Positions 17,765-27,118 are shown, counted from the first letter of the stretch. The stretch: DNA of 64,000 nucleotides from Pseudomonas mosselii (GCF_019823065.1 NZ_CP081966.1:1264001-1328000), one strand, 5' to 3'. Notes: a model not told the origin generated them from the letters alone. Translations and numbers: made by a program.

Positions 17765-19054
17765 TTACCACAGGGCCACGCTGTAGCTCACCAGCAGCCG
17801 CACCTCGTCCGCGTCGCGGGTGAAGTTGGAGCGGAAGGTGGCGTTGCGCAGGCGCACGGCGACGTTCTTCAACGGGCCGCTTTGTACCACGTACTTCAGT
17901 TCGGTGTTGCGTTCCCACTCCTTGCCCTCGCCACCGGCGGCGCGGCTGACGTTGTCGCCGCTGATGTAGCGGGTCATGAAGGTCAGGCCGGGGATGCCGA
18001 GGGCGGCGAAGTTGTAGTCGTAGCGCGCCTGCCAGGAACGTTCGTCTCTGCCTGCGAAGTCGTTGATCTGGACGAAGTTGACCAGGTACGGGTCGGCGCC
18101 ATCGACATAGGGGAAGGCGCTGTCGCCGGACAGCTGCTGCCAGGCGCCGCTGACCTTGTGTCCGCCCAGGGTATAGCTGAGCATGCCGTTGACGGTGGTG
18201 TTGTCGATCTTGCCGGCCTTGGCCGCGCCGGCGTCGTCGCTGATCGCCAGGCGCAGGTCGGCGCCGAAGGTGCCAGGGCCCCAGGGCTGGGTGGCGAGCA
18301 GGCCGATGAAGTGCTGGCGGTAGATGTCGTCGAGCTGGGCGAAGTGGTAGCTGCCGGTGATGCGATCGGTGAACTGGTAGTCCAGGCCGCCCATGTCGAA
18401 GTTGTCGGCGCTGAAGGTGCCGCCGAAGCGGCCGTTCTTGTTGTTCAGGGCCAGGTCTTCCCAGTTGCTGTCGTCGCGGTCCTTGGCCTTTTCCAGGCGC
18501 CCGCCGGTGAAGGTCAGGCCCTTGATCTCCTTCGAGGTGACCAGACCGCCTTCGAAGGTCTGCGGCAGGATGCGCCCGTCGTTGGGCTGCAGGGTCGGCA
18601 GTTCGGGGATCAGCGTGCCGATCTTCAGCTCGGTCTGCGAGACCTTGACCTTGCCGGTGAGGCCCAGCTTGGAGTACTCGTCGGCGGCCTTGCCGTCGTC
18701 GTGGGTGGGCAGCAGGCCCGTGCCCGTGCGGTCCTTGCTGGAGTCGAGCTTGACCCCGACCATGCCCAGCGCGTCCAGGCCGAAGCCCACGGTGCCCTCG
18801 GTGTAGCCGGACTCGAAATTGAGCATGAACCCCTGGGCCCATTCGTCGCGCTTGGATTGCTGCGCGCTGGTGCCGTCGCGGAAGTCGCGGTTGAAGTACA
18901 TGTTGCGGGTTTCGAAGGTGGCCGTGCTGTCTTCGAAGAAGGCGGCCTGGCTGATGGGCGCGACACCGGCAAGGGCGAAGGCGCTGGCGAGGGCGGAAGG
19001 TCGGGCGGCGAACGAACGGATAGGCGCGAACGCCTGCGGCTGCATGGACAGCAT
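17765..19054 (-). CDS. opdH: OprD-family porin, probable tricarboxylate porin OpdH
   Basis: Outer-membrane 18-strand porin of about 429 residues including a signal peptide ending ISQA. OprD-type features are AFFEDSTATFETRNMYFNRDFRDG at the mature N-terminus, EWAQGFMLNFESGYTEGTVGFGLDALGMVGVKLD, TRYISGDNV and a C-terminal LLVSYSVALW ending in the aromatic residue needed for assembly. The neighbours tctCBA and divergent tctDE identify it as the OpdH-type porin for cis-aconitate/citrate. I chose the start at 19054, nine bases after GGAG; an ATG five codons earlier is embedded in that ribosome-binding site. Confidence 0.88.
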   Translation of the reverse strand: MLSMQPQAFAPIRSFAARPSALASAFALAGVAPISQAAFFEDSTATFETRNMYFNRDFRDGTSAQQSKRDEWAQGFMLNFESGYTEGTVGFGLDALGMVGVKLDSSKDRTGTGLLPTHDDGKAADEYSKLGLTGKVKVSQTELKIGTLIPELPTLQPNDGRILPQTFEGGLVTSKEIKGLTFTGGRLEKAKDRDDSNWEDLALNNKNGRFGGTFSADNFDMGGLDYQFTDRITGSYHFAQLDDIYRQHFIGLLATQPWGPGTFGADLRLAISDDAGAAKAGKIDNTTVNGMLSYTLGGHKVSGAWQQLSGDSAFPYVDGADPYLVNFVQINDFAGRDERSWQARYDYNFAALGIPGLTFMTRYISGDNVSRAAGGEGKEWERNTELKYVVQSGPLKNVAVRLRNATFRSNFTRDADEVRLLVSYSVALW

Positions 19055-19069
19055 CGTCGGTGACTCCAT

Positions 19070-19080
19070 TTATTGTTCTT
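19070..19080 (-). promoter_or_regulatory. Crc/Hfq-type A-rich motif before opdH
   Basis: Minus-strand AAGAACAATAA directly precedes the opdH ribosome-binding site and contains AACAATAA, a match to the AANAANAA motif bound by Hfq with Crc in pseudomonads. Confidence 0.55.
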
Positions 19081-19146
19081 ATGTGTTGCACCTTGCTGGT
19101 GCTTTTTGCGGCGCACGGGGCGACCGTGGTGCGATGCTAGGCAACC

Positions 19147-19178
19147 AACCTTTCGCTAACCTTTCAGCGTGAAAGGTT
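19147..19178. promoter_or_regulatory. Probable TctD operator between opdH and tctD
   Basis: Two direct AACCTTTC octamers (19147-19154, 19158-19165) start exactly 11 bases apart, and an inverted copy GAAAGGTT (19171-19178) forms a perfect palindrome with the second. An 11-base direct-repeat period is typical of OmpR-type regulators such as TctD, and the site lies in the divergent promoter region. Confidence 0.6.
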
Positions 19179-19253
19179 TCCGGCGAGGGCTTCACAGCGC
19201 CCGCCACGGCGTTACACTCCGCGCAAAAAGCCCAGCCGAACAGGGAGAATCCG

Positions 19254-19925
19254 ATGCGTGTGCTGCTGGTCGAAGACCATCTGCAACTGGCCGAAAGCGT
19301 GGCCCAGGCCCTCAAGAGCCAGGGCCTGACCGTGGACGTGCTGCATGACGGCGTGGCCGCCGACCTGGCCTTGGCCAGCGAGGACTACGCCGTGGCGGTG
19401 CTGGATGTCGGCCTGCCGCGGCTGGACGGTTTCGAGGTGCTGGCGCGTCTGCGCGGGCGCGGCAAGACCCTGCCGGTGCTGATGCTCACCGCCCGCAGCG
19501 ATGTGAAGGACCGCGTGCACGGCCTGAACCTCGGCGCCGACGACTACCTGGCCAAGCCCTTCGAGCTGACCGAGCTGGAAGCGCGGGTCAAGGCCCTGCT
19601 GCGTCGCAGCGTGCTTGGTGGCGAGCGCCAGCAGCGCTGCGGCCCGCTGGTCTACGACCTGGATACCCGGCGCTTCAGCCTGGGCAGCGAGCCGCTGACC
19701 TTGACCCAGCGCGAGCAGAGCGTGCTAGAGGCGCTGATCGCTCGCCCTGGTCGGGTGATGAGCAAGGAACAGCTGGCGGCCCAGGTGTTCGGCCTTGACG
19801 AGGAGGCCAGCCCCGACGCCATCGAGATCTACATCCACCGCCTGCGCAAGAAGCTCGACGGCCACCCGGTGGCCATCGTCACCTTCCGTGGCCTGGGCTA
19901 CCTGCTCGAGCACCGCGATGCGTGA
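19254..19925 (+). CDS. tctD: OmpR-family response regulator TctD
   Basis: Transcriptional regulator of the tricarboxylate genes. The 223-residue protein has a receiver domain with phosphoacceptor Asp51 (VLDVGLPRLDG), acidic pocket VEDH, and Lys in ADDYLAKPF, followed by a winged-helix output domain (LTQREQSVLEALIARPGRVM, IYIHRLRKKL). The ATG is preceded by GGGAGA. It overlaps the kinase gene by 8 bases and is divergent from opdH, as in other pseudomonads. Confidence 0.95.
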   Translation: MRVLLVEDHLQLAESVAQALKSQGLTVDVLHDGVAADLALASEDYAVAVLDVGLPRLDGFEVLARLRGRGKTLPVLMLTARSDVKDRVHGLNLGADDYLAKPFELTELEARVKALLRRSVLGGERQQRCGPLVYDLDTRRFSLGSEPLTLTQREQSVLEALIARPGRVMSKEQLAAQVFGLDEEASPDAIEIYIHRLRKKLDGHPVAIVTFRGLGYLLEHRDA

Positions 19926-21297
19926 CAACGGCAGCCTGCGCGGGCGCTTGCTGGGCAACCTGGCGCTGCTGCTGGTGGTGCTGATGCTGGCCAGCGGCCT
20001 GAGCGCCTACTGGAACGGTCGCGAAGCCGCCGACACCGCCTATGACCGGACCCTGCTGGCGTCGGCGCGAACCATCGCCGCCGGCCTGTCGCAGCGCGAC
20101 GGCACCCTCAGCGCCGACGTGCCCTATGTGGCCCTGGATACGTTCGCCTACGACAGCGCCGGGCGCATCTACTACCAGGTGCTGGACATTCACCAGAAGC
20201 TGATTTCCGGCTACGAGAACCTGCCGCCTCCGCCTGCGGGCACGCCGCGCACCGACGATTATCCGGCGCTGGCGCGCTTCTACAACGCCACCTACCTGGG
20301 CCAGGACGTGCGCGTGGTCAGCCTGCTCAAGGCGGTGAGCGAACCGAACATGAACGGCATGGCCGAGATCCGCGTGGCCGAGACCGAGGAGGCGCGGGTG
20401 CGCATGGCCCGCGGATTGATGGCCGACACCCTGCTGCGCCTGGGCATGCTGGCCTTCGGCGCGCTGGTGATGGTGTGGTTCGCGGTGAGTGCCGCGCTGC
20501 GCCCGCTGGAGCGCTTGCGCACGGCGGTGGAGGAGCGCCAGCCGGACGACCTGCGCGCCTTGCCGGTGGTCCAGGTGCAGCGTGAACTGGGGCCGCTGGT
20601 GCGCGGGCTCAATCACTTCACCGAGCGCTTGCGGGGCCAGTTCGAACGCCAGGCGCAGTTCATCGCCGACGCCGCCCACGAACTGCGCACGCCGCTGGCG
20701 GCGCTAAAGGCGCGGGTGGAACTGGGCCTGCGCTCACGGGAGCCGGACGAATGGCGCAAGACCCTCGAAGCCGCCGCCCAGGGCACGGACCGGCTCACCC
20801 ACCTGGCCAACCAATTGCTGTCGTTGGCGCGGGTGGAGAACGGCGCCCGCGCCATCGCCGAGGGCGGCGCCCAGCGCCTGGACCTGAGCCAGCTGGCCCG
20901 TGAACTGGGCATGGCCATGGCGCCCCTGGCCCATGCCCGCGGCGTCGCCTTGGCGCTGGAGGCCGAGGCGCCGGTGTGGCTAAAGGGCGAGCCGACCCTG
21001 CTCAACGAACTGCTCAGCAACCTGGTGGACAACGCCCTTGCCCACACCCCGCCCGGCGGCGATGTGGTCCTGCGGGTATTGGCGCCGGCCGTGCTCGAAG
21101 TCGAGGACGACGGGCCGGGGATTCCCGAGGACGAGCGTGAGCGGGTGTTCGAGCGCTTCTACCGACGCAGCGCCCAGGGCAGCGGCCTGGGGTTGGCGAT
21201 CGTCGGCGAGATCTGCCGGGCGCATCTGGCGCAGATCAGCCTGCACGACGGCGAGCGGGGCGGGCTGAAGGTGCGGGTGAGTTTTATCGCGGACTGA
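19918..21297 (+). CDS. tctE: Sensor histidine kinase TctE
   Basis: Inner-membrane kinase partner of TctD. From the ATG at 19918 it has 459 residues: a first helix at about 12-30, a periplasmic sensor to about 175, a second helix near 180-200, a HAMP-like linker, the H-box FIADAAHELRTPL, and a HATPase domain with NELLSNLVDNALAHT, EDDGPGIP and GSGLGLAIV. A longer frame to the left overlaps tctD and is not used. The likely stimulus is external tricarboxylate. Confidence 0.93.
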   Translation: MRDNGSLRGRLLGNLALLLVVLMLASGLSAYWNGREAADTAYDRTLLASARTIAAGLSQRDGTLSADVPYVALDTFAYDSAGRIYYQVLDIHQKLISGYENLPPPPAGTPRTDDYPALARFYNATYLGQDVRVVSLLKAVSEPNMNGMAEIRVAETEEARVRMARGLMADTLLRLGMLAFGALVMVWFAVSAALRPLERLRTAVEERQPDDLRALPVVQVQRELGPLVRGLNHFTERLRGQFERQAQFIADAAHELRTPLAALKARVELGLRSREPDEWRKTLEAAAQGTDRLTHLANQLLSLARVENGARAIAEGGAQRLDLSQLARELGMAMAPLAHARGVALALEAEAPVWLKGEPTLLNELLSNLVDNALAHTPPGGDVVLRVLAPAVLEVEDDGPGIPEDERERVFERFYRRSAQGSGLGLAIVGEICRAHLAQISLHDGERGGLKVRVSFIAD

Positions 21298-21320
21298 AGG
21301 TCATCGTGGGGCCTGTCGAT

Positions 21321-22127
21321 TCAGCGCAGCATGCCCCGCGCATCCAGCAGCTCGGTGATATCCAGCTCGGTGCCGTAGGGCAGGCCCAGGTGGCGGTAGG
21401 CGGGCAGGGCGGCCAGCGGTCGGCTGCGCTCGCGCTGGCTGATGCAGCGGGCGATCTGCACGATGTCGATGTAGTCGATCTGGTCGGTGCGCCGGTCCAG
21501 GTCCTGCACCTGGCTGGGCACGTTGACCAACTGCTCGGGGAATTCCCAGGCGCTGAGGATCTTGTCGCCCAGTACCGGCTGGATCTGCTCAATGACGAAA
21601 TGCAGGCAGATCGGGTCGGAGAGCAGCTCGTTGTGCTCCTCGGCATAGATCAGCACCGGTAGGGCGCCGATCTGGTGCACCAGGCCGCCGAGGGTGGCCT
21701 GGTCGGGCTTGAGCTGGGTGTAGCGGCGGCACAGTTCATAGCTGATGCCCGCGACTTCCAGGCTGTTGGCCCAGATATCCCGCAGCTTGTGTTCCACCGC
21801 CGGAGCGCGGGCATGGAAGATCTGCTCGATCACCAGGCCGATGGCCAGGTTGCAGCTGTAGTTGATGCCCAGGCGGGTGATGGCGGTGTGCAGGTCGGTG
21901 ACTTCGACGGCGGCGCGCATCAGCGGGCTGTTGACCACCTTGATCAGGCGGGCCGACAGCGCGGCGTCGCGGCCGATCACCTTGCTCAGGGCGGAAACGC
22001 TAATCTCGCTGTCTTCGGCGGCTTCGCGGATGCTCAGGGCGACTTCCGGCAGGGTCGGCAGGACCAGGTCGTCCCGGTCGATGGCGGCGAGCAGTTGCGC
22101 TTGGACCTTCTCGGCCAGCTTGTTCAT
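21321..22127 (-). CDS. HDOD domain protein
   Basis: Cytoplasmic 268-residue protein almost wholly made of an HDOD domain, a relative of HD hydrolases that normally lacks the metal-binding HD pair and acts in signalling. Visible family features are LPTLPEVALSIREAAEDSEISVSALSKVIG and DAALSARLIKVVNSPL at the N-terminus, and GLVHQIGALPVLIYAEE. Its function is not known. It lies between tctE (convergent) and ygfZ (same strand, about 55 bases apart). Confidence 0.85.
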   Translation of the reverse strand: MNKLAEKVQAQLLAAIDRDDLVLPTLPEVALSIREAAEDSEISVSALSKVIGRDAALSARLIKVVNSPLMRAAVEVTDLHTAITRLGINYSCNLAIGLVIEQIFHARAPAVEHKLRDIWANSLEVAGISYELCRRYTQLKPDQATLGGLVHQIGALPVLIYAEEHNELLSDPICLHFVIEQIQPVLGDKILSAWEFPEQLVNVPSQVQDLDRRTDQIDYIDIVQIARCISQRERSRPLAALPAYRHLGLPYGTELDITELLDARGMLR

Positions 22128-22182
22128 GGACTTCTCTACGGCAAAGGTGGTGCAGCCCCGGCATGTCGCCGGGGCGGGCTGG

Positions 22183-23124
22183 TCAGCGCTGGATTTCCCG
22201 GTCGCGGTCCAGTTCGTAAGGCAGGTCGAGCAGCGACAGGCGCGGGCCTTCGAGGCTGCCCAGATGCAGGTTGTCGTCCGCCACCGCCTCGGCGCTGAGC
22301 ACGGCCAGCAGTTCGACGGCGCTGCCGGTGCTGGCCCCGATCACCACTTCGCCGACCGACGAGCCGTGGGTCGGCGAGAAGATCTCGGCGCCCGGCTGGG
22401 GTACCGCTGTCTCGGCCAGCGCCAGGCGATATTGCCGGCGCTTGAGCTTGCCCAGGTACTGCATGCGGGCGACGATTTCCTGGCCGGTGTAGCAACCTTT
22501 CTTGAAGCTCACGCCATCGACGGCCTGCAGGTTGATCATCTGCGGGATGAACAGCTCGCGGGTCGGGCCCCTGACCTGGCCGATGCCGGCGCGGACCTGG
22601 CCCAGCAGCCAGTCGTTGAGCGTGCCCTCGGGCAGCGAGGCGGCCAGTTTCTGGGTAACGGCGGCGGCCTGCTCGGCAGGCGCCCACAGTTCGACACGGC
22701 CGGCCGAAGCGCGGACGGCGATCAGACCCGCATGACGGGCGGTCGCGCCGGCCTCGTCCGCCACGGACAGGCCCAGCGCCTGCAGGGCGGCGTCGCCCTG
22801 CTGCAGGCCGAAGCGCGTCCAGGCGGCGCTGTCGTCGCTCAGCGTGGCCTTGGAGAACACCGCGTATTTCTTCAGGTCGGCCAGTTGCGCCTCGAGCAGC
22901 TCGCTGGCCATGGCCAACAGGTAGCCATTGCCCTCGGGCAGGATACGGAAGCTCGACTGCATGCGGCCCTTGACCATGCAGCGGGCGCCAAGGCTCGCGT
23001 GCTCGTCGTTGAGGTAACCGATGTTGCAGGTCAGCTGACCTTGCAGGAACTTGCCGGCGTCGGAGCCGCGGACGGCGAGGATGCCCTCATGGGAGAGGGT
23101 ACAGAAGAAAGCGGAATCGGCCAT
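22183..23124 (-). CDS. ygfZ: Folate-binding protein YgfZ
   Basis: Folate-dependent protein that supports iron-sulfur enzyme assembly or repair, including tRNA-modifying enzymes. The 313-residue GcvT-like protein has the diagnostic KKGCYTGQEIVARMQYLGK motif with its conserved Cys, LQGQLTCNIGYL near the N-terminus, and FIPQMINLQAVDGVSF. It is divergent from sdhE, which also acts on an iron-sulfur flavoenzyme. Confidence 0.93.
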   Translation of the reverse strand: MADSAFFCTLSHEGILAVRGSDAGKFLQGQLTCNIGYLNDEHASLGARCMVKGRMQSSFRILPEGNGYLLAMASELLEAQLADLKKYAVFSKATLSDDSAAWTRFGLQQGDAALQALGLSVADEAGATARHAGLIAVRASAGRVELWAPAEQAAAVTQKLAASLPEGTLNDWLLGQVRAGIGQVRGPTRELFIPQMINLQAVDGVSFKKGCYTGQEIVARMQYLGKLKRRQYRLALAETAVPQPGAEIFSPTHGSSVGEVVIGASTGSAVELLAVLSAEAVADDNLHLGSLEGPRLSLLDLPYELDRDREIQR

Positions 23125-23257
23125 GGGTCATCGCGGTAGCTAAAGACTGGCGGCCATCATAGAACGCCGGTAACAAAATAGGTAGGTGACTAGACCAACG
23201 CCTTGTGCCGCTTCGTTCGCTGCGCGGTATACTGCGCGACCACTCGAGGAGGGCCCC

Positions 23258-23512
23258 ATGGTCGAACAAACTGAACTCAACCGGCTTTTCTGGCATAGCC
23301 GTCGCGGCATGCTGGAACTGGACGTGCTGCTGGTCCCTTTCACCCAGGAGGTCTACCCAAGCCTGAGCGAAGCCGACCGCGAGCTGTACCGTCGCCTGCT
23401 GACCTGCGAGGATCAGGACATGTTCGGCTGGTTCATGGAGCGCAGCGAGTCCGAGGATCCGGAACTGCAGCGCATGGTCCGCATCATCCTGGACCGTGTT
23501 CAGCCCAAGTGA
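23258..23512 (+). CDS. sdhE: FAD assembly factor SdhE
   Basis: Promotes covalent attachment of FAD to succinate dehydrogenase. The 84-residue protein carries the family motif [18 protein letters not shown] with the RGxxE-type core, then [28 protein letters not shown] precedes the ATG. Its last 17 bases overlap the ygfX start, a common sdhE-ygfX arrangement. Confidence 0.95.
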   Translation: MVEQTELNRLFWHSRRGMLELDVLLVPFTQEVYPSLSEADRELYRRLLTCEDQDMFGWFMERSESEDPELQRMVRIILDRVQPK

Positions 23513-23948
23513 AGTTTTCGAGTGCCGTTGGCAAGGCTCGCGCCTGCTGCTGACGGCCTACCTCGCCAGCCTGGCGCTGGCACTGCTTACCCTCGCGCTG
23601 ATGGCGCTGCCCGGGTGGCTGCGCGGCCTGTTGGCCGTCGTCTGTCTTGCCCACGCCTGCTGGGCTATTCCCCGGCGCGTCCTGCTCACCCACCCCGAGG
23701 CCATCACCGGCCTGCGCCGCGACCTGCGTGGCTGGCACCTCTATAGCCGCGCCCAGGGCTGGCAGCCGGCGCGCCTGTGCCGAGACAGCGTCGCCCTGCC
23801 GGCCATGGTGGTGTTGCGGTTCGTGCGCAAGGGGCGCATGTTCAGCCAGAGCCAGTGCATCCCCAGGGACGCACTGGATTGTGAGGCACACCGGCGACTG
23901 CGGGTGCGCCTGAAGTTCAGCCGGCGCCGCTGGGCCGCGCCGGCCTGA
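23496..23948 (+). CDS. ygfX: YgfX/CptA-like membrane protein
   Basis: Small inner-membrane protein of 150 residues beginning at GTG inside the end of sdhE. Two hydrophobic helices at about 19-37 and 41-57 are separated by a short turn, followed by a basic cytoplasmic domain. Proteins of this type are described as toxins or cytoskeleton-interacting factors paired with SdhE; that role is not visible here. It is convergent with rdgC. Confidence 0.8.
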   Translation: MFSPSEVFECRWQGSRLLLTAYLASLALALLTLALMALPGWLRGLLAVVCLAHACWAIPRRVLLTHPEAITGLRRDLRGWHLYSRAQGWQPARLCRDSVALPAMVVLRFVRKGRMFSQSQCIPRDALDCEAHRRLRVRLKFSRRRWAAPA

Positions 23949-23951
23949 CCC

Positions 23952-24872
23952 TCACACCCCCTGCGGGATCTCTTCGCCGCCCAGGGCTTCGAACAGCACC
24001 GGCAGGAACTCGGTGAAGGTCATCATCATCAGCTGGAAGCTGGCGTCGAACTGTTGCTGGGCCTCGTCGCCGCCATCCTGTTCGGCCTGCTCCTGCAGCA
24101 GCTCCTCGAACTTCAGGCGCTTGATCACCATCTTGTCGTCGAGCACGAACGACAGCTTGTCCTGCCAGGCCAGGGCCAGCTGGGTGACCAGCTTGCCGGT
24201 GCTCAGGTGCAGCTGGATTTCCTCGCTGGTCAGGTCCTGGCGTTTGCAACGCACGATGCCGCCGTCCTCGGCGGTGTCGCGCAGCTCGCACTCGTCGAGA
24301 ACGAAGAAGCCTTCGGCGGCCTGCTGCGACTTGACCCAGTCGGTCATGGTCGCGCTTGGCGCGATCTTCACGGTGGCCGGGCGCACCGGCAGCGAGCCGA
24401 TCACTTCACGCAGGGTCGACAGCAGGTCTTCGGCGCGCTTGGCGCTGGCCGAGTTGACCAGGATCATGCCCAGGCGCGGGGCGATGGCGGCGAAGATCAT
24501 CGAGCGGCGGATGAAGGCGCGCGGCAGGAAGGCCTGGATGATCTCGTCCTTGATCTGGTCGCGTTCCTTTTTATAGACCTTGCGCATCTGCTCGGTCTCG
24601 ATCTCCTCGACCTTCTCCTTGACCGCGTCGTTGACCACGCTGCTGGGCAGGATGCGTTCTTCCTTGCGTGCGGCGATCAGCATGAACTCGCCACTGACGT
24701 GAACCAGGGGCGCGTCCTCGCCCTTGCCGAACGGCGCGACGAAACCGTAGGTGGTCAGTTCCTGGCTGGCGCAGGGGCGGGCCGGCTTGCTGGCCAGGGC
24801 GGCCTCCAGCGCCTCGGCCTCGAACGGTACTTCCTGGGTCAGGCGATAGGACAGCAGGTTCTTGAACCACAT
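23952..24872 (-). CDS. rdgC: Recombination-associated protein RdgC
   Basis: DNA-binding ring protein that modulates RecA-dependent recombination. The 306-residue protein starts [13 protein letters not shown], characteristic of the family, and continues with [32 protein letters not shown] and [21 protein letters not shown] at the C-terminus. I chose the internal ATG at 24872 over an upstream in-frame start because all relatives begin with MWFKN. Confidence 0.95.
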   Translation of the reverse strand: MWFKNLLSYRLTQEVPFEAEALEAALASKPARPCASQELTTYGFVAPFGKGEDAPLVHVSGEFMLIAARKEERILPSSVVNDAVKEKVEEIETEQMRKVYKKERDQIKDEIIQAFLPRAFIRRSMIFAAIAPRLGMILVNSASAKRAEDLLSTLREVIGSLPVRPATVKIAPSATMTDWVKSQQAAEGFFVLDECELRDTAEDGGIVRCKRQDLTSEEIQLHLSTGKLVTQLALAWQDKLSFVLDDKMVIKRLKFEELLQEQAEQDGGDEAQQQFDASFQLMMMTFTEFLPVLFEALGGEEIPQGV

Positions 24873-25008
24873 GAGGGGGAATCTCTCCTTAATACATAAG
24901 GCGGGCATTATTCTCCGAGGGGCGCTTCCAGGCCAACCCTGTCATAGGGCCAGCAGTCCTATATAGAGGAAGAAAATCGCGGCGCGGCTAGGTCTTTGAA
25001 AGGCCTGG

Positions 25009-25068
25009 AATTTTTTTTCAAAAAATTTGAAAAAAGTGCTTGCCAGGGTAGGAGGTCCTCCGTAGAAT
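25009..25068 (+). promoter_or_regulatory. Stringent-type tRNA promoter with UP element
   Basis: The -35 TTGCCA (25040-25045), 17-base spacer and -10 TAGAAT (25063-25068) are near-consensus. An A/T tract of nearly 30 bases lies immediately upstream in otherwise GC-rich DNA, and the discriminator GCGCGCC is GC-rich, both typical of stable-RNA promoters. Confidence 0.85.
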
Positions 25069-25088
25069 GCGCGCCACACCGAGACGAA

Positions 25089-25164
25089 GGGTGATTAGCT
25101 CAGCCGGGAGAGCATCTGCCTTACAAGCAGAGGGTCGGCGGTTCGATCCCGTCATCACCCACCA
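25089..25164 (+). tRNA. tRNA-Val (anticodon TAC)
   Basis: 76 bases with acceptor stem GGGTGAT/ATCACCC, anticodon loop CTTACAA within stem TCTGC/GCAGA, T arm GGTTCGATCC and encoded CCA. It is first in a two-tRNA transcript. Confidence 0.97.
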
Positions 25165-25177
25165 CTCGATGTATAGC

Positions 25178-25254
25178 GCGGCGGTAGTTCAGTCGGTTAG
25201 AATACCGGCCTGTCACGCCGGGGGTCGCGGGTTCGAGTCCCGTCCGCCGCGCCA
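25178..25254 (+). tRNA. tRNA-Asp (anticodon GTC)
   Basis: 77 bases with acceptor stem GCGGCGG/CCGCCGC, anticodon loop CTGTCAC, T arm GGGTTCGAGTCCC and encoded CCA. It lies 13 bases after tRNA-Val and shares its promoter and terminator. Confidence 0.97.
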
Positions 25255-25297
25255 TATTTAGCTTCCAGGGCCCACTGAACACCCGGAAGCAACAGAG

Positions 25298-25323
25298 AAA
25301 GCGACCTTAGGGTCGCTTTTTTT
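25298..25323 (+). terminator. Terminator of the tRNA-Val/tRNA-Asp transcript
   Basis: AAAGCGACC/GGTCGCTTT stem with a 4-base loop followed by a run of T, 43 bases after tRNA-Asp. Confidence 0.9.
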
Positions 25324-25411
25324 GTTTCTGGCATTACGCCAGAATGCCCCTGTCCGCCGCATGTGGCCAGCAGGCCCCGCGTCGGTTCCTATCGCAAGCC
25401 AGAGACCGATC

Positions 25412-27118
25412 ATGCAGGATGCCAGCCTCTCCAACCCCCCCACCTATTCCACGCCACTGCTCGGTATCGACCTCGGCACCACCAACAGCCTGATTGCCGT
25501 CTGGCAGGACGGCGAAGCTCGGCTGATCCCTAATGCCGTGGGTGAAGTGCTCACCCCCTCGGTGGTCAGTGTCGATGACGACGGCTCGATCCTGGTCGGC
25601 CAGGCTGCCCGGTCGCGATTGACCACGCACCCCGAGCGCACCGCGGCGGCGTTCAAGCGCTTCATGGGTAGCGACAAGCGCTATGCGCTAGGCGAGCATC
25701 GATTCACGCCTGAAGAATTGTCGGCGCTGGTGCTGGGCGCATTGAAGCAGGATGCCGAGGCGCACCTGGGCTGCGCGGTCAGCGAGGCGGTGATTTCGGT
25801 ACCGGCGTATTTCAGCGACGAGCAGCGCAAGCGCACGGTCTTCGCCGCCGAGCTGGCCGGGCTGAAGGTCCAGCGGCTGATCAACGAGCCGACCGCCGCG
25901 GCCATGGCCTATGGCCTGCATGAGCAGAAGTTCGAGCGCACCCTGGTGTTCGACCTGGGCGGCGGCACCTTCGATGTCACCGTGCTGGAGTACGCCTTGC
26001 CGCTGATCGAGGTGCATGCCTCCACCGGTGACAATTACCTGGGCGGCGAGGATTTTACCGAGGCATTGTTGCAGGCCTGCCTGCGCGATTGGAACCTCAA
26101 GGCCGAGGACCTGGCCCCCCAGGCCCTGGCCAGCCTGCATGACGCCATCGAACAGCTCAAGCGCGAGGCGGGCGAGGGCAGCCGCGTGCTGGACTGGCAC
26201 GATGGCGCGCAGCCCCGCGAGTGGCGGCTGGACGACCTCAAGCTGCAGGCGATCTGGGCGCCTTTGCTGACCCGGGTGCGTGCGCCCATCGAGCAGGCCC
26301 TGCGCGATGCCCGGTTGAGCCCGCGCGAGCTGGACAGCCTGGTGCTGGTCGGTGGCGCCACGCGCATGCCGCAGGTGCAGCAACTGGTGGCCAAGCTGTT
26401 CGGACGCTTGCCGTACCGGCACCTGGACCCGGACACCATTGTCGCCCTCGGCGCCGCCAGCCAGGCCGCCTGCAAGGCCCGCGACGCGGCCATCGACGAA
26501 CTGATTCTGACCGATGTCTGCCCCTACACCCTCGGTGTGGCCTCGTCCCGGGGCGACGACGTCACCGGAGCGTTCTCGCCGATCATCGAGCGCAACACGG
26601 TGATCCCTACCTCGAAGGTGCAGCGCTTCTACAGCAGCCACCCAGAGCAGAAGTTCGTGCGCATCGCCGTGTACCAGGGCGAGCGGCCGTGGGTGCGGGA
26701 CAACATCCTGGTGGACAGTTTCGAGGTCCCGTTGCAGCCGACCGGTGAAATCCAGTCGCTGGACGTGCGCTTCAGCTACGACATCAACGGTTTGCTGGAA
26801 GTGGATGTGACCTTCCTCGAAAGCGGCCAGAAGCACAGCCACAGCATCGACCGCAGCCCCGCCGGGCTGGATGCCGAGGCGCGCCTGGCGAGCGAGGAGC
26901 GCTTAGCGCGGCTGAAGATCCACCCGCGTGACACGCTGCCCAACCGCACCCTGCTGGCCCGTCTGGAGCGGGCCTGGATGCAGAGCCTGGGCGACGAGCG
27001 CGAGCTGATCGGCAGTTGGCTGGACGCCTTCAACGCTGTGCTAGCCGGGCAACAGGCCGCTGAGATCAGCCGTGAGCGCCAGGCGTTGAGCCAGGCGCTT
27101 GACGAGCTGCGCTACTGA
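25412..27118 (+). CDS. hscC: Hsp70-family chaperone HscC
   Basis: ATP-driven chaperone of the specialised HscC branch, 568 residues, shorter than DnaK (about 640). The nucleotide-binding domain has GIDLGTTNSLIAVW, VPAYFSDEQRKRT, NEPTAAAMAYGL, the phosphate-2 motif LVFDLGGGTFDVTVLE, and VLVGGATRMPQVQ. The substrate-binding domain follows TDVCPYTLGVA; the lid region is short. The ATG at 25412 removes a 30-residue unrelated extension. It faces, and overlaps by 7 bases, the large J-like gene; with DUF1266 this matches the E. coli hscC/djlB/djlC/ybeR neighbourhood, so a dedicated co-chaperone is likely. Confidence 0.93.
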   Translation: MQDASLSNPPTYSTPLLGIDLGTTNSLIAVWQDGEARLIPNAVGEVLTPSVVSVDDDGSILVGQAARSRLTTHPERTAAAFKRFMGSDKRYALGEHRFTPEELSALVLGALKQDAEAHLGCAVSEAVISVPAYFSDEQRKRTVFAAELAGLKVQRLINEPTAAAMAYGLHEQKFERTLVFDLGGGTFDVTVLEYALPLIEVHASTGDNYLGGEDFTEALLQACLRDWNLKAEDLAPQALASLHDAIEQLKREAGEGSRVLDWHDGAQPREWRLDDLKLQAIWAPLLTRVRAPIEQALRDARLSPRELDSLVLVGGATRMPQVQQLVAKLFGRLPYRHLDPDTIVALGAASQAACKARDAAIDELILTDVCPYTLGVASSRGDDVTGAFSPIIERNTVIPTSKVQRFYSSHPEQKFVRIAVYQGERPWVRDNILVDSFEVPLQPTGEIQSLDVRFSYDINGLLEVDVTFLESGQKHSHSIDRSPAGLDAEARLASEERLARLKIHPRDTLPNRTLLARLERAWMQSLGDERELIGSWLDAFNAVLAGQQAAEISRERQALSQALDELRY

